Origin: Pomphorhynchus laevis
Taxonomy: Eukaryota > Acanthocephala > Palaeacanthocephala > Echinorhynchida > Pomphorhynchidae
DNA: 64,000 nt
Direction of reading: 5' to 3'
Assembly: GCA_012934845.2 (NCBI GenBank)
Contig: WNNJ02003526.1
Span: 124,001 to 188,000 of the forward strand
Below the pieces are notes generated by a model. That model worked only from the letters and a program-made list of their open reading frames with translations, had not been told where the DNA came from and made no database searches. Below, one piece after another: positions 30,490-42,084 of this stretch; within the stretch, counting starts at the first letter, position 1; every line of letters starts with the position of its first letter. Made by a program: the position numbers and the translations under genes.

Positions 30490-31760
30490 GAATAATTTAA
30501 TAGCTTTTGAGCAACATGGTTTCCGTAAGGGTTATTCGACAGTTACTAATCTAAACGCAGCCTATCTTAATTGGTCAGCTAATAAAGCCGTATCATTGCT
30601 ACTGACGTCATATTCTTCGATTTCTCTAAGGCATTTGACAGAGTAGACCATAGATTCCTCCTAAATAAACTAGAGAAAAGTAGCATTCCATTTTTGCTTG
30701 TTAAATAGATTAAATCGTTTTTAAGCAATCGTAGTTATTGTGTGCATGTAGATAATTTTTAGTCTTCTTCGCGGCCATGTAATATAGGGGTGCCTCAAGG
30801 TTCAGTATTGGGTCCATTGTTATTTAGTGTCTACATCAACGATCTCCCGGAATTTATTGATTCTCGGATGCTTTTATATGCAGACGATTTGAAAATCTGG
30901 CGGGCAATTCGTTCACCCAATGATATAGTTAAACTGCAACGGGATATCGATGAAGTCGAAAATTGGGCTCTGCTCAATAGGTTGATTGTAAATATATCAA
31001 AATGCAAACATTTACGTGTTTGTGGCGGAAATGCTCAATCTTTAGCTAATTATAGCTTTTAAAGCAGTGATATAGAACGAGTGAACAAATATAAGGACTT
31101 GGGAGTGTGGATAAACAGTGATTTGAGTACCGTCACACATACTGAACATGCTTGTTCAAATGCGTAGGGGATAATCGGTCAACTTCGACGCACTTTCATT
31201 GCACTCAATCAATTTGCCCTACGTCCGCTAATCTTTGCTCATGTGTTGAGCCGTCTTCTATATGCTGCGCCGTGTGTGTATCCCCAAAATTCAAAAGAAC
31301 ATATTAGTTCAGAGAGGGTACTTCATAGAGCTACCAAGCTAGCACCGCAACTGAAATTTTTGTCGTACCCTGATCGATTAAAAGCACTTAGACTTGAGAC
31401 TGTCACGTGAACCCGACCGGTACATCGATATGAGTATGGTCTAGCAAATTCTTAATGATTTGGATCATCCACTTTGAGATTGTCTTCATTTGCGATCATC
31501 CAATATCCTCCGAGGCCATGGTTTAACCCTGCGACGTGAAAAAATAATAAAATCACGAGCTGTCCAATTTGATCGGCGAGTTGTATCTCTGTGGAATAGG
31601 CTTGGAGAGTCAACAGTGTGCAGTAACAATATCAACGAATTCAAAAAGAAATTACGGATGGAGGATGCCATGGGGAAAGCTGCTTTTCCGTATTTGTGAT
31701 ACTTTTATTATATTTTCTTTTTTTCTGCAGTGAACCAGCTAATTAAGCCATGCTTTTATG
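30490..31760 (+). pseudogene. CR1-like LINE reverse transcriptase, 5'-truncated and decayed
   Basis: The RT starts inside the fingers (EQHGFRKGYSTVTNL), then the catalytic Asp in FFDFSKAFDRVDH, then GVPQGSVLGPLLFSVYINDL and YADDLKIW (30,790-31,062 open), then the thumb and C-terminal region to a VVSLWNRLGES-like end at 31,699. Several stops (for example after VCGGNAQSLANYSF) and frame changes break it. The 3' tail ends in TAATAATAAG at about 31,780. It is related to copy C rather than to copies A/B (shared ADDLKIW and KAFDRV forms). Confidence 0.82.
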
Positions 31761-31954
31761 TGCTGTTGAAACATTAATAATAAGTTAATTTCTTTATTAA
31801 CAAAAAATGTAATTTCTTATTAAATAAATAAATATAAATATATTTATTTAAAATATAAATAAAGAAAATAAATATATACAAAAATAAAATATCCAATAAT
31901 ATTACTGATGTCACAATTTATAATAAAAAATTACACAAATTACATTGATTTGTA

Positions 31955-33668
31955 AAAAAAATAAATCCTTAGATTATATTTTGATTTGCTCCCGTAATCT
32001 TAGTTTTTATGACATGTTCCATAATAAATTAGTGAATATTGATTTCTTTTAAAGTGTTTTTATATCGTGATATCAAATTCAACAATTGTTGTTGCATAAT
32101 TGTTCCGCATTGCAGATGACGAATCACCTTACTTTAAAGCATTATAATGCTGCTTTATTTTTATGTGTAATGATTTTTTATATAAAAATAAATATATGAT
32201 CGAATTTTCAGGCGGATACCGAATAGCAGCTCATCCAACATTATATGTTGGATGAACAATGCTACATATTTAAGGCATAATTGGGCACAATGGCGCCCTG
32301 GGACACAATTGGGTTTCCCAGGGCAGGTGTAGCCTGCCCTGAGATAGGTTAACCTGTTCTGTGACAGGTTAACCTGCCCTGGGACAGGTTATACACCTGC
32401 CATGGCACGTGTATAACCGGAATTAGCTTATAAATTGAATTGAATTTATACTATATATAAACCGGAAGTATGATGTGAACCATTCTACCCTTAAATTATT
32501 AAAATGTATCTACAAAAATCCTGTGAGGAAACAAGCAACGTTAGCAATTTAGAGATGCCTTTTAAATGTATCACAAGGCAGCTGAAACAACTCTAGGTAG
32601 TTCCCCTACTGATAAGTGCTGTCGGCTATCATTAGATCGTCTAGGAGTGATAACGAAGTTTACTCTGCATGTAATAGAACTACGGTTTTTTACAAAATAC
32701 TTGATTATAAAACAGAAGCTTGTAGACTCATAGAGCACAGTGTGAACCATTCTATCCTTAAATTATATATAGTTTAATCTGTTGAAATTAGTTTTAATTT
32801 GTCGAGCTGTGGGGATGTTATTTTATTATTTGTTATGTTGTGCTTTTTGTCTTTTGCCAAAGCAAAAATAGTTTTGCTGTTGCTATTTCTAGTTTTCGTA
32901 TTTAGAAATAAAAATAAGTTGATGAATTTTTAATAGATCCTAGACGGCAATCATACCCATATACACAGGGATCATGCACATATTTTCCACCTATGCAAAC
33001 AAATTTATTGTACAACCATATTTTCCACATGGCAAAACAAAATTCAAGCCATACAAAAACTAAGCCACAATATAAAACTGAAACAAATCAAGCAAACATA
33101 ATTTATTAGGTTCAATTAACTATACAATCTATAATTAAAATCTATTACTCTATAAATAAAATTTGAAGAAATAATAACAGTTTATTCGCTGTTTATAAAT
33201 ATTTCTACATTCCAATATTTCAATAGCTGCTGCTAGAACTGCTGTTTAAACTGATTAAACTTATTTAAGTTTTTTAATAACTTTAATGAAGAAGACCTGT
33301 ATAATCAAATTTATTGTGCAAGCATATTTTCACAAAGTAAAACAAAATTCAAGCCATAGAATAAAAATAAACAAATAGCTAATCCACAATATAATTTATG
33401 AAAGAAATCAAACAAATATAATTTATTAAATTCAATTAATTATAAATATATAAAACAATCAATTATTATCCTGTAATTAACAGTCATCATTAAGAGCAAT
33501 TAATTCGTTATCTGCAATGCGGAACAATTATGCAACAACAATTGTGGAATTGAATATCACAATATCAAAACACTTTAAAATAAATCAAAATTCACTAATT
33601 TATTATGGAACATGTCATAAAAACTAAGATTACGGGAGCAAATCAAATTATAATCTAAGAATTTATAT
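31955..33668. mobile_element. Element of 1.7 kb bounded by 160-bp inverted repeats
   Basis: 31,960-32,120 (containing TTTGCTCCCGTAATCTTAGT and GTTGCATAATTGTTCCGCAT) is the reverse complement of 33,510-33,668. The interior has no coding frame but includes a GC-rich palindromic patch at 32,280-32,420 and pairs of diverged direct repeats (32,470/32,735 and 32,960/33,300). This fits a non-autonomous DNA transposon, though no target duplication or transposase is visible. Confidence 0.6.
32280..32420. repeat. GC-rich cluster of short repeats
   Basis: Units of about 23 bp built on ACAGGTTAACCTGCCCTGGG recur three times (32,340-32,395), each containing a GGTTAACC palindrome, flanked by CAGGGC and CACGTGTATAACCGG. 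The base composition differs sharply from the surroundings. Confidence 0.75.
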
Positions 33669-33725
33669 CGAAAGCACGGACTATTAAAGACAAATTGGTA
33701 TATAAAGTTATAAACTTTATAGGAG

Positions 33726-34373
33726 AACATCCTTATGTTTTACAGATTAATTTTAAAATTCTATCATAAAATTATTTTCTAAAAACAAGTTCCTCCCATA
33801 AATATTTATGGCATTGAAAGAACACACAAAAAACTACGATTTTTTGTCTTTTAAAAGTTTGTTACAACAAAGTGTGCTTAACCGAAAGATCCAAATTGTA
33901 TCTATTATCATATACGATTTTGTTCACCACATGTACTTTATGTGGACTGTTCCTCTATCTGAATATTGTAACATTAGTGTTCTTAGTTTGCATAGCTTCA
34001 TATTTCTACGGACAGAGCATTAGCTCTCTAGATTAAGCTACATCAGTAGGCCTTCAAAGCCATTGTAGGCTTTGACGGGAGAAAACGGACATAACTGAGT
34101 ATTGGAAACCATCAGCAATCAAATCCCTAGACCAGATTCTGCTTATTAAGCTTTATCAGTAAGTGTTTCCTAGTACTCCATCATTTCGATGCTAAAGGGG
34201 TCGTCTAGAAGTGACATGGGGACTGAAAGCCGTGAATCAAAGTGCAGTCTATCGAACAATACCATTTTCTATAAATTCCGAATTTCATAAGAAATCCAGG
34301 ACAGTTGTCTACCCAGCACATTCGTGCACGAGTGCAGAAAGCAATTTAACATCCTTATGTTTTACAGATTAAT
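33726..34373. repeat. Segment flanked by an exact 26-bp direct repeat, containing an orphan satellite monomer
   Basis: The 26 bp at 33,726-33,751 recur exactly at 34,348-34,373. Inside, 34,155-34,345 is a clear single monomer of the 42.8-48.1 kb satellite (B type). The rest of the insert (33,752-34,150) has no identified homology; a short ORF at 33,808-34,023 is not convincing. Confidence 0.75.
34155..34345 (+). repeat. Orphan satellite monomer (B type), partial
   Basis: It shares TCATTTCGATGCTAAAG, GTCGTCTAGAAGTGACATGG and CACATTCGTGCACGAGTGCAG with the array 8.5 kb away. It ends exactly where the 26-bp direct repeat begins. Confidence 0.85.
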
Positions 34374-34789
34374 GAACAACGCTGGAAATCTACTTAAATC
34401 TACTATTTATCTATATTTATATTTGCCTATCAACATCCAAAGTTGATCTGTATTCTATGATTTCAGAAAAACCTCTTTCCATATACATTAGGACTAAATT
34501 AGGCATTCAGTGGACTTTGAAGTTAAGCTGAACAGGAGTTTGGCTAACTCCATCTTAGAAAAAAATGCCCATTTTATGGACATTAACTTGTATAAATTTA
34601 ATGTCAGTATTGATTAAATTAATTTAATAATATAATATTCAACTTATATATTTCAAAAATACATAAATATATAATATATGTATTTTACAAGTTTATTATT
34701 ATAAATTGGCAACAAAATGAGTCAAAAGCTCTTCAGTTGCATCACAAATATTAACTAAATTAAATAATTTGAAATTCAATTAATAATTT

Positions 34790-35470
34790 AGTGTCTTGAT
34801 GATCTTTACTGCCTGGTTTAACGTCTAATCTGTTCTTAAATTTTGAAATTATTTCTGTCGATACGTTTTTTCCGATCCACGTTTGAATAACACGTCGACG
34901 GAGGCATCTAATTCGTGCTCAATGAAATCTATTTCTCTTCAACACCCAAGAATGGCCGCGTAATGAAGACTGATTCCTTAGTTCAAAAAAATCCTTTAGG
35001 AGTGATTGCAATCATAGAGAGTATTCCATACTAAACACAGATCAATACTTATGAGTGAATAATGAATAAAAAGTGCATCCAGTGTATTTAACCGATTTTC
35101 ATTCGAAATATAGTTGACAGAGTGAGCCAATTTGGTTGCATTTCTTTATACACATTCTTCTCTTCTTTTTCTTTAGCGTCTGTCCCGTATAGGGAGGGGG
35201 CCGCTGAAAACCTTTTAATTCCCACACCGGGAATCTAACCCGGGCCGCCGGCGTGAAGCAGAAGAGTATAACAGCAAACTCTTAATTAACCAGTCAGAGA
35301 TCAGTTTAAAACTAGTTGAATCTAAGCTAACAAATGAACAGCGAAGTACTCCTAATATTCGACGCACTTTAGAACGCATGTGCTCAATGTTTACTAGTTG
35401 ATAAATCGGCGCATAACCATACTCCAGGATTTTTATGGCCTGATACGGTCTCTATTGGTTGATTTTAATA
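34790..35470 (-). pseudogene. CR1-like LINE C-terminal fragment, split by a SINE
   Basis: The minus-strand frame from about 35,470 gives ILEYGYAPIYQLVNIEHMRS, the usual region after the RT palm. After the SINE (35,155-35,300) and a decayed stretch, 34,990-34,795 gives the CR1 end SLRGHSWVLKRN, then RVIQTWIG and FKNRLD. Stops occur throughout. It is an old insertion that served as target for the SINE. Confidence 0.65.
35155..35300 (-). mobile_element. tRNA-derived SINE
   Basis: On the minus strand a tRNA-like head starts near CTGACTGGTTAATTAAGAG with an A-box-like region, followed by the B box GGGTTAGATTCCC at 35,241-35,229. A GC-rich body (CAGCGGCCCCCTCCC, ACGGGACAGACGC) follows, and then a purine tail of AAAGAAAAAGAAGAGAAGAA. 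Head, unrelated body and A-rich tail are the SINE layout. It interrupts the CR1 fragment. It is not a functional tRNA, because the arms do not form a proper cloverleaf. Confidence 0.65.
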
Positions 35471-35595
35471 TGCGGTCGTATAATTTAAATATTATAATTT
35501 AAATATTTATGATTAAAAAATATTTAAATTAAGAAGAGTGTTAAATATTATGCACACTTGTATCATGATAAAATAAAAAATAATAAAATTTTAAT

Positions 35596-36052
35596 CTCAA
35601 ATGATGATAGCATTCCGCCTGAATGTTTATTAATCATAAAGCCTGACGCGAAAGAATGACGAATGCCATTTGTAATCACAATGAATCATCAGTGCCAGTT
35701 CCCTCCCACTGCTGGATGCAGAGGAGAACTATCAGACGGTAATCAACGAATGAATCAAGTGCATGATGTACTAGAAAATCTCTAGTAACATCATCTAGTG
35801 TGCTGAATTATCAAGAGTGGTGAAGCTGTAGTGCTAATTCAGCACTCTAGAAGATGTTACTAGAGATTTTCTAGTACATCATGCACTTGATTCATCCGTT
35901 AATTGCCGTCTACTAGTCCCCCTCTGCATCCATCAGTGGGAGAAGGACTGGCACTGATGATTCATTGTGATGACGAAACGGCATTCGTCATTCTTTCGCG
36001 TCGGGCTTATATGATTACTAAAAATTCACGCGGAATGGTATTAACATTTGAG
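35596..36052. mobile_element. Foldback element, two 210-bp inverted arms
   Basis: The left arm (35,596-35,815) and right arm (35,832-36,052) are inverted copies through CATTCCGC, AAGAATGACGAATGCC, TGATGTACTAGAAAATCTCT and GTGCTGAATTA, with a loop of a few tens of bases. The outer ends match at CTCAAATG/CATTTGAG. There is no ORF. This fits a MITE or foldback transposon. Confidence 0.8.
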
Positions 36053-36123
36053 AAATAGAAGTAAGCCGATATTAAGATACCTTGCGCTGGCATTTGCCAG
36101 TGCTTTTGCTAATGATCCAATTT

Positions 36124-36330
36124 GGTGAAGCTATTGTAGTGCTAATTCAGCACTCTAGATGATGTTACTAGAGATTTTCTAGTTCATCATGCATTTGATT
36201 CATTCGTTAATTGCCGTCTGCTAGTCCTCCTCTTCATCCAGCAGTGGGAGGGAACTGGTACTGATGAGACAGTGAAGACGAAACGGCATTCGTCATTCTT
36301 TCACGTCGGGCTTATATATGATTACTAATT
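36124..36330 (+). repeat. Extra single arm of the foldback element
   Basis: It is a direct copy of the right arm of 35,596-36,052, starting at GTGAAGCTATTGTAGTGC and ending near TCGGGCTTATATATGATTAC, with small indels. It may be a solo arm or a deleted second element. Confidence 0.8.
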
Positions 36331-37100
36331 AAATTTTAATAGTTAAAATTAAAATTTATTTTTTAATTCATAAGAATGGATCATTGCTATTTTAATGTGT
36401 ACTTCAGCATACTATAAAAACATTAATATACTCTTTATATAAAAATTTTAATATGTCACAATGTCAAAATTTAAGAAAAATCATTTTTTGCAGTGAAATA
36501 TTTAAATTTTAAATAGTTGATAATGATCCATTATTGATAACGAATTATTGAAGCTGAATCAATGAAAGGAGGAAAATTTTATTTGATATATAATTTTATT
36601 TGACATGAAAAATTATTTTTCATGTCAAATATCAGATATGAAGATATAATTCTGAATAGATCTGTACAGAAGCATTTACGGTAAAAAATGACCTTGAGTG
36701 GAAATAACCTTTCCAATTTTACATATAAAAATTCTATCAAATATATCCTAGTCTCTGAGCCCATTCTTAAGTTCAGCCTAATTTTATATTTCAAAAGCAT
36801 TGCAAAATTCTTGTAACCCCTGGAAATGCATTTTTCAAAAGCTATTAAAATAAAGTGTTGTAAAATTATTGTTTCTCTAGAGTTTAATTTTATACGGATC
36901 TAGATCTAAGTTGATATTGATCTAGTTTTTCGGATAATCAGATTACAATATGGCTGCGCATAAAACATGTATTATAAAAAGGACACTTTTTCGTTTAAAT
37001 ATAACAAGGTATGATATATTGATAAACTATATTTATTGTAATCAGTAGTTAATTCCTCGTGTAGCCAGATTCCCTTTCTAAGTTATCGTCAACGCAGTTA
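36331..37100. other. AT-rich region without recognisable genes
   Basis: No supported coding signal. Confidence 0.4.
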
Positions 37101-37105
37101 TTGAT

Positions 37106-37350
37106 GATGGACTCGGCCAATTCACGATTAACAATATTTTAGTTGAATAAATTCTAGTCTGTTGACTTGATGCTCTTGTTCAATACACTTCAATTTTAAC
37201 AGATTAGATCACGGTACTACTGCAATATGCGTTGCTTAAGGTATTTGATGGACTCGGCCAATCCACGATTAACAATATTTTAGTTGAATAAATTCTAGTC
37301 TGGTGACTTGATGCGCTTTTTCAATGCATTCTAATTTTAACAGATTAGAT
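37106..37350 (+). repeat. 142-bp tandem duplication
   Basis: GATGGACTCGGCCAATTCAC begins at 37,106 and again at 37,248; the second copy runs to about 37,352 before diverging. It is near-identical over the shared part. Confidence 0.8.
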
Positions 37351-37351
37351 C

Positions 37352-38285
37352 ACGCATTTGAATATCTATTACTTATTTGGTCATCAATACGTTACTACTA
37401 CAAGATGCTTAAGGTATTTGCATGTTCTAGTTATTCAGATACTAGAACAATACGCTGGTTACTTTCCTGATTTAGAAATTCACACATTAAAATGTCATTT
37501 TAATTATCCGAGTGTGTTGGAGTATCACTGTATTATCAAAATCAAAAATATTTTTTGATAGAGTTAAATTGCTTATTTATTAAAACCATAACCTGGACGA
37601 TATTAACAATGAAGTCACATTCATTAAAAACAATTCAACTGCACAAAAGCTACCAAAGTGCTTTCTAGATTTAATAAATCGTGAGCACTACAGCAATTTC
37701 TGCTTTAGAGACTAGATACAATACAAGTTCAGACATTTATGTTAACCAGATAAGTAATAGCTGAATAGACACGAAAAAATCGTTGTCGGTCTTTGATTTT
37801 TAAATCAGTAATACCTTTATTCTTATTAAATTACTTGGTAGCATTAAGATATTAAGTGATTAAGATGTGGCTGTATTACAGTCCATTGTTATAGTAGGTT
37901 GAATGATTATTGTATTTTTAATCTGAAATTTGTATGCTTGTACTTTAGTCTAAAATTTGTGGATTTTGAACTTGTTTCTAATTTTTAGAAACGATGCAAT
38001 CCAATAAGCTTTTCGGTTTATATTTTATAGGTTATTTGTAAGTATTTTTCGTACTCTTACCAAGACGATCGAACATTTTTGAACATATCGTCCGGTCTCA
38101 TTATTTCTCCTAATTCTAAGCATTTCGTTGAGATTAAACTATAAATATAACCGTAATATATTTGTTAAAAAATTTGTCTTGGATATAAGATACTTCACCA
38201 CTGTTTTATCGAAATTTGGATAAAAGTTCAAGAAAACAGTTGTTCAACTGATTATAATAAATTTAGTCATAATTTTTTTATCATC
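37352..38285. other. AT-rich region without recognisable genes
   Basis: A 66-codon ORF at 37,358-37,558 (+) has no recognised family. Nothing else is supported. Confidence 0.35.
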
Positions 38286-38287
38286 TA

Positions 38288-41240
38288 ATGTTAATACTTC
38301 GTCGGGCAGTGATTGTTTACAGTGATTGTCCATGTGCTTACCCGCATCTATTGCACCCTTCCCATCACAGTGTTCGTGCTTATTCTATAGTAACCCCGCT
38401 CAATGAGAACGTTTGGGATCTTACAAAAGTAAGAAAAGTTAGCCTTCCAAATAATCAACATACAGTGAATCCTCAAAATCATCAACGGACATCAATCACC
38501 TCTGAGGATCAATCTTCATTAGTACTGACTGCTAGGTCTAGACAATCCAACTCCCGAAGAGAGTTAAACGTTATCGTGAGCGGTGTTAAAGAATCACTCA
38601 GCAACCACCTGTAAAGTAGATTGAATGACGATATTAAACATCTTCGCGAGTTGTTTTCAAACAATTTTCTACAGAGCGATGTTGATGCTGCCAAGTGTCT
38701 AAAAGTTTAGAGAGTTTTTCGACTAGGCAAGAAACTCAATCAAGCTAAGGCTTTTAAAAAATGTTATTGACTCAAAAGATCATGTCAACTTCATACTCAA
38801 GCATGTATTTAGATTATCAGGTTCTGAGTTTCGTATATTCCGTGATTTATCTCCTGCAGATCGTTTGAGAAGACACGATGCTTTCGTAGAGCTGCTTTGA
38901 CTGCTGAAAAGTGTCCAAAGCAACATATGTGTCCGGAGTGGCGCCAGGCTCTTCGTTGGAAACTCTTACTTCTAAAGAGTTAGATTTCTATAGTAGTATT
39001 AGTTCGTGTGCAGGTGAACTAGTTTACTTTGTAAGCGTTACTGAGCGTGCCACAATCTGCCATTATACGAACATTTTAGTCGGTTATTTAAATGTTCACA
39101 ATCTTTTTGTCTCAGTTTTCTGAAAATAAATTTCTAATAGCATTGAAATGTTTTGATGTATTTTGTAAGACCGAAACACGGATACACGCCAGCATTTCGG
39201 ATGATTGTGTTGCCATTCTTACTATTTTCTAATACGATCGGATCGCTCGTGTAGTAAACGTGGAGGTGTGGTAGCCGTATATGCGCGAAATAGTCTCCTG
39301 GTATCGAACGTTTTTGCTATTTTTTGCGACGATATCGGATTGTCATTGTAGGTCTTGCTTTTACACTGGGAAATTGTCAGTGATCTCGATTCTGTGTCTG
39401 TCGTCGCTTTCCGTCTTATGAATTAAGATTTAGTTCCTTTAAACTACATTTGCTGAGTTTATCGTCGTATCCTCTGATTCTGCTTTTAGGTAATTTCAAC
39501 ATCCTCCACATAGACTGGGAAAGTACCTTTTCACGACCACATCACGGAATTGGGACTCCTGTTAAGTGACTACATCACGTATTAAGTGACTTCCTGTTAC
39601 TCAAAATGCTACTAGTTCAACATATCAAAACGCCTACTTGTGACAGGGACACCTTACTCGATTTGGTGTTTAGTAAGTGTTCGGGAGACGTCTCAAGTGT
39701 TCGTTATGACTCACAAATAGGCAATAACGATCACTGCGTACTCTCTGTACGACTGTTGGAATTCAACGGGGCATCTCAAAACTCCAATTTAAAAAAACGT
39801 TGTTAGGTAAGTGATAGTGCTAGTCAACTAGTTGCAAAATTCCCAAAGAGCATCTGGGATAGTCTTCACGTTCACTTCGGTTTGAATGTTCCAGTAGTCT
39901 TTGATCTTCTTCTTGAGGAATTGAAGCGTATTTAAGACATATTAGCTCAGCTACGTGGCTGCAAGTCCAAGCATGACCATTCTCTTTGATTCGACAGAGA
40001 TCTGGTTGATGCTCTCAGGTCCCACAACAAATTGTGGCACAATTTTAAGTATTCTCCTGCTTCCAGCCATAGGCTAACAGTAGGCTAACAATAGGCTATT
40101 CTCCTGTTCGCAATAGGCTAACATTTCAGAAACGCTATTCTACGAAGATGGTATCGTCAGGGATGCATCTTTGAACCCCAGGAGATTTTGGTCATATGTC
40201 ATATGACCAAATGGTGACTCTTGTCACCACCATTAGCTCAATTCAAGACTGTAATGAGACTTAAACCGAACTTTCTCTTATCTCTTAACATTTAGCTGAT
40301 AGCTTCTCAGTACCAACTTCGATTACTGACAAACAGTATGACTTTAGTTGGAAGTATGTTCCGATTGCACATCAGTATTGTGTTTGTCCACTTAGAGTTG
40401 ATGAGGTGTTGAGCGAGGTTATAAAGCTCGGTCCACTTGCATCTCCTGGACCAGACAATATTGCCACTTCCTCGTAAAAACACTAGTGAACGTACTGAGT
40501 TAATTTTTAACTCTGTTTTATAGATATAGCTTGGACCCATCTTGGATTCCTGACAGTTAGAAATGTGCAATTGTGGTACCCATTTCCAAAAAGCATCCTG
40601 CTAGATTTTGTGCAAACTTTCTCTCCATCAGTTTGATCAGTGCATTCTGCAAACTCTTAGAAAGACTCATTGCTAGTAGAATCAGGGCGCATTTGAACTG
40701 TAATCACATATTGGTTGATTCTGAACATTGTTTCAGGATTGGGCATTCATTCCTAACTAATCTACTAACTGCGCGTGAATAATGGTCATATGCTCTTAGT
40801 GCTAGGTTTCATGGTCATAAGTCTTCCTTGACATTTTGAAAGCCTTTGGTAGGGTACCACACGACTGCATAATCTCCTTCCAGTATAACTATGGACTCCA
40901 TTCATATATTTGTGAGTAGGCCAGGCAATTTCTATCGAATAGGTCTTTCAAAGTTTCTGTAAGAGATCTGCTTTTTGACTCGGTGAATGTTAATTCTAGT
41001 GTCGCAAGGATCAGTCATTGACCCACTGTTATATATAATCTTTATGAATGATTTGCTACTCTACTTATCATGATCTCGTCTAGATTTTGCAGACGATTTA
41101 AAGATTTGGTCGATCATTAGAAATCCTGATGATCGAGTATCGTTACAAAATGATCTGAACTATGTCTAATTGACGCGAATCTCCTGGATTAGCGTTCTTC
41201 GATTCATTGACAAAACTACTGAAAGAATTGGCCGTATTTG
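38288..41240 (+). pseudogene. Heavily decayed CR1-like LINE (ORF1 and ORF2)
   Basis: A plus-strand relative of copy C. ORF1 C-terminal motifs (NVIVSGVKESL, LRELFSNN, VFRLGKKL, FRIFRDLS-like) run from about 38,550 to 38,960. Endonuclease pieces include a GNFNI-type motif at about 39,490 and LVQHIKTPTCDRDTLLDLVF with NDHC at 39,606-39,806. RT pieces include LISAFCKLLERLIASRIRAH (40,573-40,782), GSVIDPLLYIIFMNDLLLY and FADDLKIWS at about 41,000-41,115. Many stops and frameshifts and a small AATAGGCTAAC repeat insertion at 40,070-40,130 show it is old. Confidence 0.75.
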
Positions 41241-41534
41241 ATTAATGTCATCATCAAGTATATGTTGATTATTTAATGCAGATGACTCAATTACGTTTGC
41301 TATTAAAATACATCTTTTTACAAGCAGAAGGATCAGTCTTTATTTGAGTTGATGAAACCACAACGCTATGCTTGTCAAGATTTGGCATTGAGTGATTGTA
41401 GCCGGTCAAGCTGGTCTTAGTTGTGCTGCATATTAGCTTCAAATAACATTGCGAAATCTTGTGTCAATAACATCGGGACGCCTCTCAAGTCTGTTGCACT
41501 ATTATGATTTACACTTAAGTCGTAATTAACGATG

Positions 41535-42060
41535 TTAGCATTGCTGGGTAGTTTCTAGATAACTATCAATTTGAGGTTTTAAATATTGATATACGAATAC
41601 ATCGTTGTGCTTTTCTGAGGTAGTCATTGAAATGACATTGTCACAACTCAATTTGTCAGTATCACGAGGCACATCTAACTGATAACTGCGTCGAGTGTCC
41701 TCTACGAAATTTGATTTACTGAAATTCTCAAGATCGATGCGATTTTCTGATCCCATATTTGACTTTTGCATCATTGGTGAATGTCGATGACCTCGTAGTC
41801 GAACGCGAGACGCACTTGAACTTTCTGCATAAATCCTTTGCGACTACTAATTTTATTGTTTAGTTGTGGTCACATCGTCTGAAGCCTGATTTGTATTAGT
41901 CTTAATAACGTCATATGTATCTGGTATTTTTAAGTATCCTTCATCACTTACGCAATCACGGGTAATGATGGATTCAAGTTTCGATACATTAGCTCGATTT
42001 GTTAATTCTTTCACAAGAATGTTCGCAGCGCAAACTACATGAATCGCTTTCCATATTTAA
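41535..42060 (-). other. Coding-like remnant, possibly a receptor tyrosine kinase-like gene
   Basis: The minus-strand frame from about 42,050 to 41,860 reads IHVVCAANILVKEL, then ITRDCVSDEGYLKIP, then YDVIK. Spacing resembles the catalytic loop (HRDLAARNVLV), the region after DFG, and the activation-loop YxK of receptor tyrosine kinases, but the HRD and DFG residues are replaced. A second open frame (41,774-41,535, 79 codons) has Tyr motifs (YQYLKPQIDSYL) such as occur in receptor tails. Frames are not joined by clear splice sites, so this may be a decayed gene. The identification is tentative. Confidence 0.3.
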
Positions 42061-42084
42061 AATGAATCGTTTCGAAGATTGAAG

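Noticed and set aside
35220-35300. Functional tRNA gene
   Set aside because: Only the B box is good; anticodon and acceptor stems do not form and an unrelated body with an A-rich tail follows, so it is a SINE.
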